Assembly (NCBI GenBank): GCA_045629945.1
Contig: JAZQSE010000031.1
Coordinates: 1-30,115 of the forward strand
Source: UBA1765 sp045629945
GTDB lineage: Bacteria > Fibrobacterota > Fibrobacteria > Fibrobacterales > Fibrobacteraceae
Length of the DNA stretch: 30,115 nt
Direction of reading: 5' to 3'
Below, one piece after another: positions 1-7,129 of this stretch. Under the pieces are notes generated by a model that was given only the letters and a program-made list of their open reading frames with translations, did not search any database and had not been told where the DNA came from. How positions within the stretch are numbered: position 1 is the stretch's first letter; the number at the start of each line of letters is the position of its first letter. The position numbers were made by a program, and so were the translations under genes.

Positions 1-546
1 GATGGTAGCTGGAAAAGAATGGCGAAAATTCCAATCCCTGATTGGGCAACATGGGTTCCCGCTTATGATACAAATGATTACGCGATGGACATTGTGGTTC
101 ATAAGGGGAAAATATATGCGATTGGCGAGAAATCTTCATCTGATGTATTGGAATATGATGAGGCACTTGATAGTTGGAATCCTATAGATAGTGTGATTGG
201 TACCGATGACACATCCTATGTATATAGGACTTACAAAAATGTCCCCAGCAATCGATATGCTCTAGCATCAGATGGAAAACATCTTTTTGTTGCGGGAAGT
301 CTCCCATGGCCTAGTGTTTACATGGGTGACTATGGCCCCCCCTACGGAAGTGAATATAAAGGTTGGCGAGAGATTTTTGGTAATTTTTGCCCTAGTATGA
401 TTTGCTTAGCTCATGGGGCGTCTTATGGTATGGTAGCCATAGGGGATACACTATATGTGGCGAACAAGGAAGCTCTTTTGAAATTCCCTCTAAAGGATTT
501 GGACGAGGCCATTTCGGAAGAGGAATCTTACCCATCGATTAAATAG
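1..546 (+). CDS. Kelch-like beta-propeller protein, C-terminal part (5' end off the window)
   Basis: The reading frame is already open at base 1 (DGSW then KRMAKI), so the gene begins outside the window and the Met at base 19 is internal. A kelch-type blade is visible: hydrophobic strand plus HKGKIYAIGE, then a VLEYDEALDSWNPI segment with the usual Tyr and Trp. Similar GDTLYVANKEALLKF and DGKHLFVAG segments follow. Such propellers usually act in surface or periplasmic protein-protein or glycan binding, but the partner cannot be told from this fragment. The frame ends at TAG 544-546. Coding-like sequence continues at once in the next frame to 694 (separate entry), so the gene looks frameshifted just before this stop. 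Function unknown beyond the fold. Confidence 0.6.
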   Translation, partial: DGSWKRMAKIPIPDWATWVPAYDTNDYAMDIVVHKGKIYAIGEKSSSDVLEYDEALDSWNPIDSVIGTDDTSYVYRTYKNVPSNRYALASDGKHLFVAGSLPWPSVYMGDYGPPYGSEYKGWREIFGNFCPSMICLAHGASYGMVAIGDTLYVANKEALLKFPLKDLDEAISEEESYPSIK

Positions 547-694
547 AAAAATTGTTTTATATGATAAAGAAGGGAGTATTCTTTGGGGTAAAGAACTTAA
601 GATTTTTAAAAGTTCTTCTGATGATTTATCAAAAAAATGGATTGATTATTTAGAAAAATATCATGAGGTCAAAATCTTATTATCTTTTGAATGA
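545..694 (+). pseudogene. Detached 3' end of the preceding kelch-like gene (probable frameshift)
   Basis: From 545 the +2 frame reads RKIVLYDKEGSILWGKEL and runs without a stop to TGA 692-694, giving about 50 residues of ordinary protein-like composition. The VLYDKEGSILWG part resembles a propeller strand. This frame has no ATG, GTG or TTG start after the TAA at 491-493, so it cannot be an independent gene with a usual start. Its TGA overlaps the ATG of the next gene (ATGA at 691-694), the normal coupling between neighbouring genes. Dropping one A from the AAA at 541-543 would join it to the upstream frame. Either the gene is really frameshifted or the base is an error. Confidence 0.5.
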
Positions 695-1353
695 TGATTG
701 ATAATAGTAAAAATGGGCGGAAAGCGATAATTTCTATTTGGCTTTTCTTTGTGGTAAGCCTTATTGTTCTTGTTTTATTAACATTGCTTTTTTGGGGATT
801 TTCTGTTTTGCCAGAAACATGGAGTGGCGACTTAAGCGAAGGTTTTTATGGCTCTCTTTCTATGGACTTGATAGAGCCGATAATAGGTAGAGTTGGTTTT
901 TTGGCAGTAGCTATTCTTGTAGGAGTTTGGACGTTTACTTTTTTAATAGGCTTACTTTTTTGGGGACGTTGGTTTTCTTGTTTTATAAAAAACAGAAAGG
1001 CAGGGAAAATTTCAGTTTTTCATGCTTTGCCTACTTCTTTGATTCCTGGGTTTGGAATTTTATTTCATGCGTTTTATTTAAAAAGCGTGTTGCATTATTT
1101 TGAAAAAGAATGTTTAGTAAATGAAATGTCTATAAGTAAATTTTTACCACGTCGATTCTTTTTATGGCAAAACGCTGCTTGTGTGTTTTTGTGTTTTTTT
1201 ATTTTCAGCACATTTAAATATTGGCTTGCCGTTTTTATTTTAGAATTTTTGTTTTTGCTAGCTATCTGGTATTATGGCTTGTTGGTTTCTACACTTGTAA
1301 AAGAAGAACAAAAATTATACCAAATTCAATCATCATCTGGGTCTGGCCAATAG
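691..1353 (+). CDS. Multi-pass inner-membrane protein of unknown function
   Basis: A 220-residue protein with about five strongly hydrophobic segments, near residues 13-36, 66-92, 104-125, 155-173 and 177-200. Short charged loops such as KNRKAGK lie between them, and the C-terminus is polar and Ser/Gly/Gln-rich. I do not recognise a family. The start is the first ATG, which overlaps the stop of the upstream open frame by four bases, so it is probably translated by coupling. The 3' end overlaps the convergent lipoprotein gene by 28 bases. Two Met codons stand in tandem, and either could be used. Confidence 0.6.
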   Translation: MMIDNSKNGRKAIISIWLFFVVSLIVLVLLTLLFWGFSVLPETWSGDLSEGFYGSLSMDLIEPIIGRVGFLAVAILVGVWTFTFLIGLLFWGRWFSCFIKNRKAGKISVFHALPTSLIPGFGILFHAFYLKSVLHYFEKECLVNEMSISKFLPRRFFLWQNAACVFLCFFIFSTFKYWLAVFILEFLFLLAIWYYGLLVSTLVKEEQKLYQIQSSSGSGQ

Positions 1354-1832
1354 CGGAATCTTCCCGTTACTTTAATGGTTTTATTTTCAAGGCAAGTTCC
1401 TGTTTCGCAGTTTGGAAAAAGCAAGTTAAAATTCCCGGTCCAAGTGGAATCGTCTTTTTGATCAATAGTTACAAAACTGGATTCAGGAATAGCAGTTGCT
1501 TTTGGGCCGTACTGTAAAATGAGCCATGTGTAATTGCTAACTATTGGATTTTTTCCAAGGGTTGGTTCTGCGACTAAAAAAGCGATTCTATCTCCGTATT
1601 TACTTTCTTCTTCTCTCGTTTCTAAACTGATATAATGCCTGCCGTAAGCGGGGAGTGTCACATCATTTGGGTGGAGTTCTATTTGTTTACTATCACCGCC
1701 ATTGACTTGGTACTTGACATAGCCACCGCCATCAATTTCCCAACCGCTATTGATTTCAGAACAAGCAGAAAAAAGCAGCGTTAAAAAAACAACTGCGATT
1801 TTTATTTTGCTTGTGAATTTAGGTGTTTTCAT
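1326..1832 (-). CDS. Small lipoprotein of unknown function
   Basis: A 168-residue protein with a classical lipoprotein signal: Lys-rich start, hydrophobic core and lipobox LFSAC, with the lipidated Cys at residue 24. The mature part is acidic and rich in Gly, Thr and aromatic residues, with a Gly-rich patch (WEIDGGGYVKY), a Cys pair in PNCETGTCLEN and the tail WPDPDDD. The composition suggests a beta-rich exported domain, but I recognise no family. It lies 29 bases downstream of the OMP-like gene on the same strand and is probably cotranscribed with it. I see no clear Shine-Dalgarno sequence before the ATG. Confidence 0.65.
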   Translation of the reverse strand: MKTPKFTSKIKIAVVFLTLLFSACSEINSGWEIDGGGYVKYQVNGGDSKQIELHPNDVTLPAYGRHYISLETREEESKYGDRIAFLVAEPTLGKNPIVSNYTWLILQYGPKATAIPESSFVTIDQKDDSTWTGNFNLLFPNCETGTCLENKTIKVTGRFRYWPDPDDD

Positions 1833-1861
1833 ATTTTATAAAGTGAATATTCTATTTGAAA

Positions 1862-2773
1862 TTAGAAAAAACGATACTTCAGTTGTAATGAAAAATAAGG
1901 TTCTCTTTCTGTATAAGGAGAATCTCTGAAAATAGAACCTAAAAAGCGGATAAATTTACGGTCAATGAGCCTGTAATTTCTGTTATAAGCATAACCAATT
2001 GTAGAGGCAATACCATATTTTCCTTTTTTGAAAGCAAATTCAGGTTTTAGAGCAAAAATTTGTTGCCCCGCTTGGAACATTTTCTTTTCTCTTTTTCCGT
2101 CTTCGTCATGGCGCTCTACAAGTGTCAGAGTCCCATCGCCTTCATAAATTAAACCAAGCGTAAAAATGTCATTAAAATGATGCTTTACAGAAGTTTCACT
2201 TTGGTTGAATAAAAATACAGTTTGTTTGCCTAAAGAAAATTGGAAATGGGGCATAGGGTAAATAAAAATATGACCAAACATATTTGTGATAAATAGGCCT
2301 CCACCAAGTTCTAATCTGTTCCAGAAACGATGGTAGTAATTTAAGCCTGTCATGTAAATAATGGTGTTTTCATTTAAATGTTCGCGTTCTCCCATAACGC
2401 CACCACCAAAAGTAAAACTCAAATAATTTTCACCTTTTAATTTTTGAATGTTGTTTAGCATAAGTAATGCTTGAACAACTTCTTCTGGGTAATCTTTGGG
2501 AATGTTTTTGAATGGTAAATGGGTAAAACTCCCTGTTAAAATTCCCATCCACATGGAGAATGTTTTTTCAACAGAATCGCGTTTAAAATAAAAAGGCATC
2601 CCTGTTGAAAATTGGATTTTTCTAAAGTTTGTTTCTGATTTTGGAATAGCATCACCTGATTTTTCATGGTAGGTAGAAGTTGGCACAAATGCTCCACGGA
2701 TTTGCAAAAATTGAGCATTTGAAAAGTTTTGAAATAGCAAAACTACCAAAATAACTAAAAACCATTTTTTCAT
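1862..2773 (-). CDS. Outer-membrane beta-barrel-like protein
   Basis: A 303-residue protein with an N-terminal signal peptide (MKKWFLVILVVLLFQNFSNA, cleavage expected near Ala20). The rest alternates hydrophobic and polar residues, with many aromatics and Gly-rich turns (LSFTFGGGVMG, RLELGGGLFI). It ends in LQLKYRFF, a C-terminal aromatic strand typical of BAM-assembled barrels. Ligand and role are unknown. It appears to be the first gene of a two-gene unit with the downstream lipoprotein. There is no Shine-Dalgarno sequence. A TATATT box lies ten bases before the ATG, so the mRNA leader may be almost absent. Confidence 0.65.
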   Translation of the reverse strand: MKKWFLVILVVLLFQNFSNAQFLQIRGAFVPTSTYHEKSGDAIPKSETNFRKIQFSTGMPFYFKRDSVEKTFSMWMGILTGSFTHLPFKNIPKDYPEEVVQALLMLNNIQKLKGENYLSFTFGGGVMGEREHLNENTIIYMTGLNYYHRFWNRLELGGGLFITNMFGHIFIYPMPHFQFSLGKQTVFLFNQSETSVKHHFNDIFTLGLIYEGDGTLTLVERHDEDGKREKKMFQAGQQIFALKPEFAFKKGKYGIASTIGYAYNRNYRLIDRKFIRFLGSIFRDSPYTEREPYFSLQLKYRFF

Positions 2774-2783
2774 TGCGAATTCA

Positions 2784-2789
2784 AATATA
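2784..2789 (-). promoter_or_regulatory. -10 element of the OMP-like gene
   Basis: On the minus strand TATATTTG lies ten bases before the ATG, matching the -10 seen before other genes in this window. No convincing -35 is visible. Transcription would start within about four bases of the start codon. Confidence 0.4.
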
Positions 2790-3158
2790 AAAAAAGAAAA
2801 TGTCTTCTATAAAAGCTTTCATTTTCAAGAAGTTCTTGCATGCCATAGTTATAAGCGATAGGAACATAATTGAGATAAATCTTTGTGAAATTTGTTTTTT
2901 TTTGTTGAACACTAAACTTGCTGGGGTTTAATCATTTCAAATTATACTTGTTGCAAATTGCCACTTGCGAAGGCTGCTTAAAACTAGCCGTTTGCAAGGC
3001 TTGATAAGCTGAAGCAATTCCCTTGCTGGCAGATAGCCACGTTATCTTTAAAAAGACTCCTTGTTATAAGAACTTTCTTATCCAAATAAGTATATGCATA
3101 AATACATATTCTCCAAAGAAAAGGGTAGTGCAAAATAAAACACTTAAAATTAAGTTGC
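2790..3158. other. Long intergenic region between divergent genes
   Basis: No gene is supported across this stretch. It holds the divergent promoters of the OMP-like gene and der. A patch near 2950-3050 is visibly richer in GC than its surroundings and can fold: CTTGC 2964-2968 pairs with GCAAG 2994-2998, enclosing GGCT 2972-2975 with AGCC 2986-2989, followed by further short inverted repeats such as GCTT-gat-AAGC. It could be a small structured RNA, a degraded dispersed repeat, or nothing. I see no coding potential in it. Confidence 0.35.
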
Positions 3159-3164
3159 TATATT
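3159..3164 (+). promoter_or_regulatory. -10 element of der
   Basis: TATATT followed by TTAGCGT and then ATG. Only seven bases separate the box from the start codon and there is no Shine-Dalgarno sequence, so a leaderless or nearly leaderless transcript is expected. No clear -35 is visible. Confidence 0.45.
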
Positions 3165-3171
3165 TTAGCGT

Positions 3172-4650
3172 ATGAAATTGCCTGTAGTTTGTATTGTTGG
3201 CCGTCCAAATGTTGGAAAGTCTTCGCTTTTCAACAGGATCCTTTCTAGGCGCGCAGCAGTTGTTAGCGATAGAGAAGGTGTTACTCGTGACCGCCATTAC
3301 CAAACCGCCCATCATAAAGATAGGGATTTTGTTTTAGTGGATACTGGTGGATTTTTGCCAGATGATTCAATTGATGTTTTAGCAGAAAGTGTCCGTAATC
3401 AGATTTTTGCCGCAGTTGAAGATGCTGATGTCGTTCTTTTTATGGTCGATATTCGAGTAGGCGTGACAGAACTTGACCTTCAATTTGCCAAAATGGTAAA
3501 GCGGCTCGAAAAGCAAGTGATTCTTGTTGCCAACAAAGGTGAAGATGTTGCGCACCGTAATGAAGCTTGGGAATTTCTTTCTTTAGGTCTTGGAGCCCCG
3601 CGTTCAATCAGTGCTTTAACAGGTTATGCTTGCCTTTCCCTTTTAGATGAAGTGATTGGGCTTTTCCCAAAAGGTGGAACTTCTACAAAGCAAGAAGATA
3701 GGCCAATTCGCTTTGCAATTCTTGGTAGGCCAAATGCTGGTAAAAGTACACTTTTAAACCGTTTGCTTGGTGAAGATAGAGCTGTTGTTTCTGATATTCC
3801 GGGCACAACACGCGATTCTATTGATTGTGAATTTAAGGTAAACGGAGTTCGTTATGTTGTTACCGATACAGCAGGGCTTCGTAAAAAAGCAAAAGTTTCT
3901 GATGAAGTAGAATATTTCAGTAACATGCGGACATTAGAAAGTGTGCGCCGTTCTGACCTATCTCTTTTAGTTTTAGATGTAACGCGTGGTCTTGAAGTTC
4001 AGGATTTCCGCATTATTACAGAAATTCGAAAAGCCGGTAAGGGCCTTATTATCTTGCTGAACAAGTGGGATATTTTACCAAATAAAACAGAAAAATCCTT
4101 TGATCACATTGTAAAAGATATTCTTGAAAGAGAACCACTTTTAGAATATGTACCGATTCTTTCTATCAGTGCCAAAGAAGGCCAGCGCCTTCATCGTGTG
4201 ATTCAAGAAATCAGAACAGTTTATGAAAATTGTCACCGTGTTATTGGGCGTGAACGTCTTGCAGAAGTCTTTTCTAACCTTATGCAGCAAAACCCGCACC
4301 CAAGCAGACAATCAAGAGCTGTTGTTTTGAAACGTGCTTGTCAGGTGATGGTGGAACCACCGGTTATTTCTATTGAAACAAGAACACCGGAACTTGTAGA
4401 TGAATCCTATAAGCGCTTTTTAATGAAACGTTTCTTTGAAGAATTTCAGTTAATGGGAGCTCCATTACGTTTAAATTTTGATCAAAAATTAATTTTAAGA
4501 AAGGATGAGGATCTTGAACAGTTTACTTTGTCTTCCAATAGCGTATCTGCTGGGGTCGATTCCAACGGCGGTTTGGGTCGCAAAAATCACACGCGGAATA
4601 GACATCCGTCATTACGGCAGCAAGAACGCAGGTCTAACAAACGTTTTTAG
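3172..4650 (+). CDS. der: Ribosome-assembly GTPase Der (EngA)
   Basis: Tandem-GTPase protein needed for 50S subunit maturation. The first G domain has GRPNVGKS (10-17), DTGG (57-60) and NKGE (121-124), the last differing from the usual NKxD. The second has GRPNAGKS (185-192), DTAG (232-235), NKWD (297-300) and SAK (333-335). The KH-like domain runs from about 355 to MGAPLRLNF at 428-436. The family normally ends shortly after that motif. Here the frame runs on for about 50 more residues of Ser/Asn/Arg-rich sequence lying wholly inside plsY (146-base overlap), which looks like out-of-frame translation. One extra A in the A5 run at 4484-4488 would end Der at TGA 4506-4508, overlapping the plsY ATG in a normal ATGA junction. 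The family call is secure, but the C-terminus is doubtful. Confidence 0.95.
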   Translation: MKLPVVCIVGRPNVGKSSLFNRILSRRAAVVSDREGVTRDRHYQTAHHKDRDFVLVDTGGFLPDDSIDVLAESVRNQIFAAVEDADVVLFMVDIRVGVTELDLQFAKMVKRLEKQVILVANKGEDVAHRNEAWEFLSLGLGAPRSISALTGYACLSLLDEVIGLFPKGGTSTKQEDRPIRFAILGRPNAGKSTLLNRLLGEDRAVVSDIPGTTRDSIDCEFKVNGVRYVVTDTAGLRKKAKVSDEVEYFSNMRTLESVRRSDLSLLVLDVTRGLEVQDFRIITEIRKAGKGLIILLNKWDILPNKTEKSFDHIVKDILEREPLLEYVPILSISAKEGQRLHRVIQEIRTVYENCHRVIGRERLAEVFSNLMQQNPHPSRQSRAVVLKRACQVMVEPPVISIETRTPELVDESYKRFLMKRFFEEFQLMGAPLRLNFDQKLILRKDEDLEQFTLSSNSVSAGVDSNGGLGRKNHTRNRHPSLRQQERRSNKRF

Positions 4651-5206
4651 AGTACTTGGCTGGAGGCCTGCTTTGCCTGTTGTTTTTGTTGATTTGGGCA
4701 AGGGCTTTTTAGCTCCGTTTATTGCGATAAAAATGGTTGAAGCGTTTGAGCCTTCGTATGATTGGCTCCCTTTGGTTGCTGGGCTTTTGGCTATTTTAGG
4801 TCATAGTTTTACTTGCTTTGCAGGCTTTCGTGGCGGAAAGGGCGTTTTAACTGCTTTGGGCGTTTTCTTGGCTCTTTGCCCAATTACTGCTCTTGCGAGT
4901 TTTGCAATCTGGATTATTTTGGTCATAACTACAAAATATGTTTCTGTAGGTAGTATAGGTGGTTGTTTGGCGTTGGCCGTTTTTTCTGTAATGGGGTATT
5001 TAAAATTGCCGTTTCCACCAGATGAAATCAATTTGGGACTTTGTATAACAACCCTTTTGGTTGCTGTTTTTGTGATTTATAAGCACAAAGCAAATATTAA
5101 AAGGCTTATGAATGGAACAGAAAATGGTTTCGGGAAAAAAAGAAAAATACCGAAAGATTCTGAAATAGTTTTAGCAGAAAAGAATTCGGATTCTGTTGAA
5201 AATTAA
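4505..5206 (+). CDS. plsY: Glycerol-3-phosphate acyltransferase PlsY
   Basis: Integral membrane enzyme that moves the acyl group of acyl-phosphate to the sn-1 position of glycerol-3-phosphate, the first step of phospholipid synthesis. The 233 residues show the three PlsY signatures: GSIPT (17-21), GSKNAGLTN (38-46, a variant of the common GSGNxGxTN) and GHSF..F.GFRGGKG (99-113). About five membrane segments are present and the C-terminal tail is Lys-rich and cytoplasmic. The start is the only ATG that keeps the first helix and signature whole. It lies within the 3' extension of the der frame. gpsA, which makes its substrate, follows 35 bases later, so the pair forms one pathway unit. Confidence 0.93.
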   Translation: MRILNSLLCLPIAYLLGSIPTAVWVAKITRGIDIRHYGSKNAGLTNVFRVLGWRPALPVVFVDLGKGFLAPFIAIKMVEAFEPSYDWLPLVAGLLAILGHSFTCFAGFRGGKGVLTALGVFLALCPITALASFAIWIILVITTKYVSVGSIGGCLALAVFSVMGYLKLPFPPDEINLGLCITTLLVAVFVIYKHKANIKRLMNGTENGFGKKRKIPKDSEIVLAEKNSDSVEN

Positions 5207-5241
5207 TATAAATTAAAGGATTGAAAACTGGAGATGATTTT

Positions 5242-6246
5242 ATGAAAGTAGCAGTTCTTGGCACCGGCGGTTGGGGCCTTACACTTGGGCAAGTATTGCA
5301 TGATAATGGTCATAGTCTTTCTTTTTGGACTCATTCTCAAGAAGAAGTTGATTTATTGACAACAGAAAGAGAATACAAAGATAAATTGCCTGGTGTTATT
5401 TTCCCGGAATCATTTACGTATTCGACAAATATGCAGTCGGTAGTTGCCGATGCTGATTTAATTTTGCTTGTTGTGCCTTCACAATTTATGGAAGGTGTGG
5501 CAAAAACGCTTGGAACTTGCAAAGCAAAAGAAAATGCAGTAGTGGTTAGTGCAACAAAAGGCATTCTTGAAACGACTTTGCAGCGCATGAGCGAAGTTTT
5601 ACTTTCTAATGTTCCTTGGCTTACTCCAGAAAAGATGGTTGCATTTAGCGGGCCAACACATGCCGAAGAAGTCTCTCGCCGTATCTATACAGCTATTGTA
5701 GCTGCATGCCCATGTGAAGAATCTGCAAAGTTTGTGCAACTTGCTTTTAGCAATTCTTATATGCGTGTTTACACTTCTGATGACATTGTTGGCGTTGAAA
5801 TTTGTGGTTCTATTAAAAACGTGATAGCTATTGCTAGTGGTGTTTTATATGGTCTTGGTGCTGGCGATAATACGCGAGCTGCACTTTTGACTCGTGGACA
5901 AGCAGAAATGTGCCGTTTAGGAATGGCGCTTGGCGCAAACCCACATACTTTTGCTGGCCTTGCAGGGATGGGGGATTTAATTGTCACTTGCCTTTCTGAA
6001 CATAGCCGTAATCGTTATGTTGGCGAACACATTGGTAAAGGTGAATCTTTAGATCAAATTTTAAAAGACATGAAAATGATTGCAGAAGGTGTTCCGACAT
6101 GCCGTAGTGCAAAAGCTTTGGCTGAAAAATCAGGCGTAGAAATGCCTTTAGTCAATGCTATTTATGAATCTTTATTCAATGGTAAATCGGCTTTGGAATC
6201 TATTCGTGAACTTATGGGTCGTGAACTCAAATCAGAAATCTGGTAA
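5242..6246 (+). CDS. gpsA: NAD(P)-dependent glycerol-3-phosphate dehydrogenase
   Basis: Reduces dihydroxyacetone phosphate to sn-glycerol-3-phosphate for phospholipid synthesis. From the chosen ATG the protein is 334 residues, the usual length. Visible motifs are the Rossmann fold VLGTGGWG (6-12), VSATKG (102-107), SGPTHAEEV (136-144), the catalytic Lys in GSIKN (K192) and GLAGMGDLIVTC (239-250) followed by SRNR. The frame also has an upstream TTG at 5221. I prefer ATG 5242 because it puts MKVAVLG at the N-terminus and has GGAG eight bases before it. It follows plsY directly and ends at a strong terminator, so it closes the der-plsY-gpsA unit. Confidence 0.95.
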   Translation: MKVAVLGTGGWGLTLGQVLHDNGHSLSFWTHSQEEVDLLTTEREYKDKLPGVIFPESFTYSTNMQSVVADADLILLVVPSQFMEGVAKTLGTCKAKENAVVVSATKGILETTLQRMSEVLLSNVPWLTPEKMVAFSGPTHAEEVSRRIYTAIVAACPCEESAKFVQLAFSNSYMRVYTSDDIVGVEICGSIKNVIAIASGVLYGLGAGDNTRAALLTRGQAEMCRLGMALGANPHTFAGLAGMGDLIVTCLSEHSRNRYVGEHIGKGESLDQILKDMKMIAEGVPTCRSAKALAEKSGVEMPLVNAIYESLFNGKSALESIRELMGRELKSEIW

Positions 6247-6267
6247 TTTGGATTTTATTTCAAATCG

Positions 6268-6301
6268 AAAAATCCCTGTCAAAAAATGGCAGGGATTTTT
6301 T
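6268..6301 (+). terminator. Rho-independent terminator after gpsA
   Basis: AAAAATCCCTGTC (6268-6280) pairs with GGCAGGGATTTTT (6288-6300), with one G-U pair and a seven-base loop, and the stem runs into a T7 tract. It begins 21 bases after the gpsA stop. The A-rich other side also gives a T-rich end on the minus strand, so it could stop the minus-strand pseudogene too. Confidence 0.85.
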
Positions 6302-6315
6302 GTTAAGTATGCGTT

Positions 6316-6622
6316 CTATAAAGAACGTGTACATGCTGAAGCCCCACCTCCACCTTCTATGGTTACAAGGGTATCTCTTGAAAATGGCTTTATATAATCC
6401 TTTTCTAAATAACCATATCAACTATTTGGTTGTGTAAACCATAGAATGTATTGAGTCCTAAAGGGTCTGGCAGTATTTTTCTCCTAACCTTACTCCAATT
6501 GGCTGTATTTTTTTATTTGCTTCAGTAAGAGAGTTTTCCCATTGTTGATTGTAGAAATTATTTGAGCCTATATTAACTTCTTTTTCGGATTGGCTAAAAT
6601 GAGATTCAGAGTGCTTTTTCAT
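6316..6622 (-). pseudogene. Decayed small gene of about 100 codons, or a 54-residue ORF
   Basis: A minus-strand ATG at 6620-6622 has a strong Shine-Dalgarno (AAGGAG, six bases upstream). It opens a polar 54-codon frame starting MKKHSESHFSQSEKE and ending at TAG 6458-6460. Coding-like sequence continues in other frames: ILPDPLGLNTFYGLHNQIVD, then YGYLEKDYIKPFSRD and a C-terminus LVTIEGGGGASACTRSL ending at TAG 6316-6318. Two single-base insertions, one in the A5 run at 6476-6480 and one near 6419-6420, would join these into one protein of about 105 residues. I recognise no family. A small protein ending in a Gly run and ASACT-type residues could be a modified-peptide precursor, but that is speculation. 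It could equally be a short intact gene with chance frames after it. Confidence 0.4.
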
Positions 6623-6760
6623 GGTGTCTCCTTGTTATTTGTGACGTCTGCAAAGTACAGAAATCTAGGTTAAACAAAATTCAGCATAAGAAAATGCCGG
6701 CTCTAAATAACAAGAATAAAAGCCTTTTTTAGGAAAACGTTTTTTGAAAAATTTTATTAG

Positions 6761-6792
6761 AAAATAAAAAAGACTTCAGAAACCTGAAGCCT
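6761..6792 (-). terminator. Terminator of the downstream tRNA-Leu(GAG) copy
   Basis: On the minus strand AGGCTTCAG pairs with CTGAAGTCT around a GTTT loop (6771-6779 with 6784-6792), followed by a T-rich run. It begins eight bases after the tRNA 3' end. A near-identical hairpin follows the other copy. Confidence 0.8.
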
Positions 6793-6799
6793 TTTAAAT

Positions 6800-6882
6800 G
6801 CGGTCGGACAGACTTGAACTGTCACGAGATTGCTCCCACTAGCCCCTCAAGCTAGCGTGTCTACCAATTCCACCACGACCGC
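6800..6882 (-). tRNA. tRNA-Leu (anticodon GAG), copy 1
   Basis: An 83-base class II tRNA. The acceptor arms GCGGTCG and CGACCGC pair perfectly. The D-arm region TGGAATTGGTAGACACG and anticodon arm CTAGCTTGAGGGGCTAG (anticodon GAG) match the layout of bacterial tRNA-Leu(GAG). A variable arm and the T-loop GTTCAAGTC are present. CCA is not encoded. It is identical in sequence to the copy at 7024-7106 and has its own upstream promoter and downstream terminator. Confidence 0.95.
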
Positions 6883-6905
6883 GTGATAAAATCAGAACGC
6901 AGACA

Positions 6906-6933
6906 AATATAGTTATTTCATTTATTTTGTCTA
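6906..6933 (-). promoter_or_regulatory. Promoter of tRNA-Leu(GAG) copy 1
   Basis: On the minus strand TAGACA (6928-6933) is followed after 16 bases by TATATT (6906-6911), and the tRNA begins 23 bases downstream. This is the clearest sigma-70-like promoter of the two leucine tRNA units. Confidence 0.6.
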
Positions 6934-6988
6934 TGGTTTATTTAAAAAAAATCAAAAATTTTTAGAAAATATTTTTGGAGTGGAAAAT

Positions 6989-7017
6989 AAAAAAAGACTT
7001 CAGAAATCTGAAGTCTT
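6989..7017 (-). terminator. Terminator of tRNA-Leu(GAG) copy 2
   Basis: On the minus strand AAGACTTCAG pairs with CTGAAGTCTT around a four-base loop (6994-7003 with 7008-7017), then a T7 tract. It differs from the other copy's terminator only by changes that keep the stem paired, as expected of a duplicated unit. Confidence 0.85.
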
Positions 7018-7023
7018 CTAAAT

Positions 7024-7106
7024 GCGGTCGGACAGACTTGAACTGTCACGAGATTGCTCCCACTAGCCCCTCAAGCTAGCGTGTCTACCAATTCCACCAC
7101 GACCGC
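7024..7106 (-). tRNA. tRNA-Leu (anticodon GAG), copy 2
   Basis: Same 83-base sequence as the tRNA at 6800-6882, including the GAG anticodon arm, with no encoded CCA. It starts 23 bases after the secG stop on the same strand and I see no separate promoter in that gap. It is therefore probably transcribed with tpiA-secG and cut out of the message. Confidence 0.95.
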
Positions 7107-7121
7107 AGAGCAAAAGCTCTG
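7106..7121 (-). other. Small hairpin at the secG/tRNA junction
   Basis: CAGAGC 7106-7111 and GCTCTG 7116-7121 form a perfect six-pair stem with a four-base loop, ending exactly at the first base of the tRNA. There is no T tract on the minus strand, so it is unlikely to be a terminator. It may mark or help the RNA cut that frees the tRNA from the secG message. Confidence 0.4.
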
Positions 7122-7129
7122 TCCAAAAA

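Noticed and set aside
3064..3315. Minus-strand frame across the der start
   Set aside because: It lies opposite the first G domain of der, with no ribosome-binding site and no recognisable domain.
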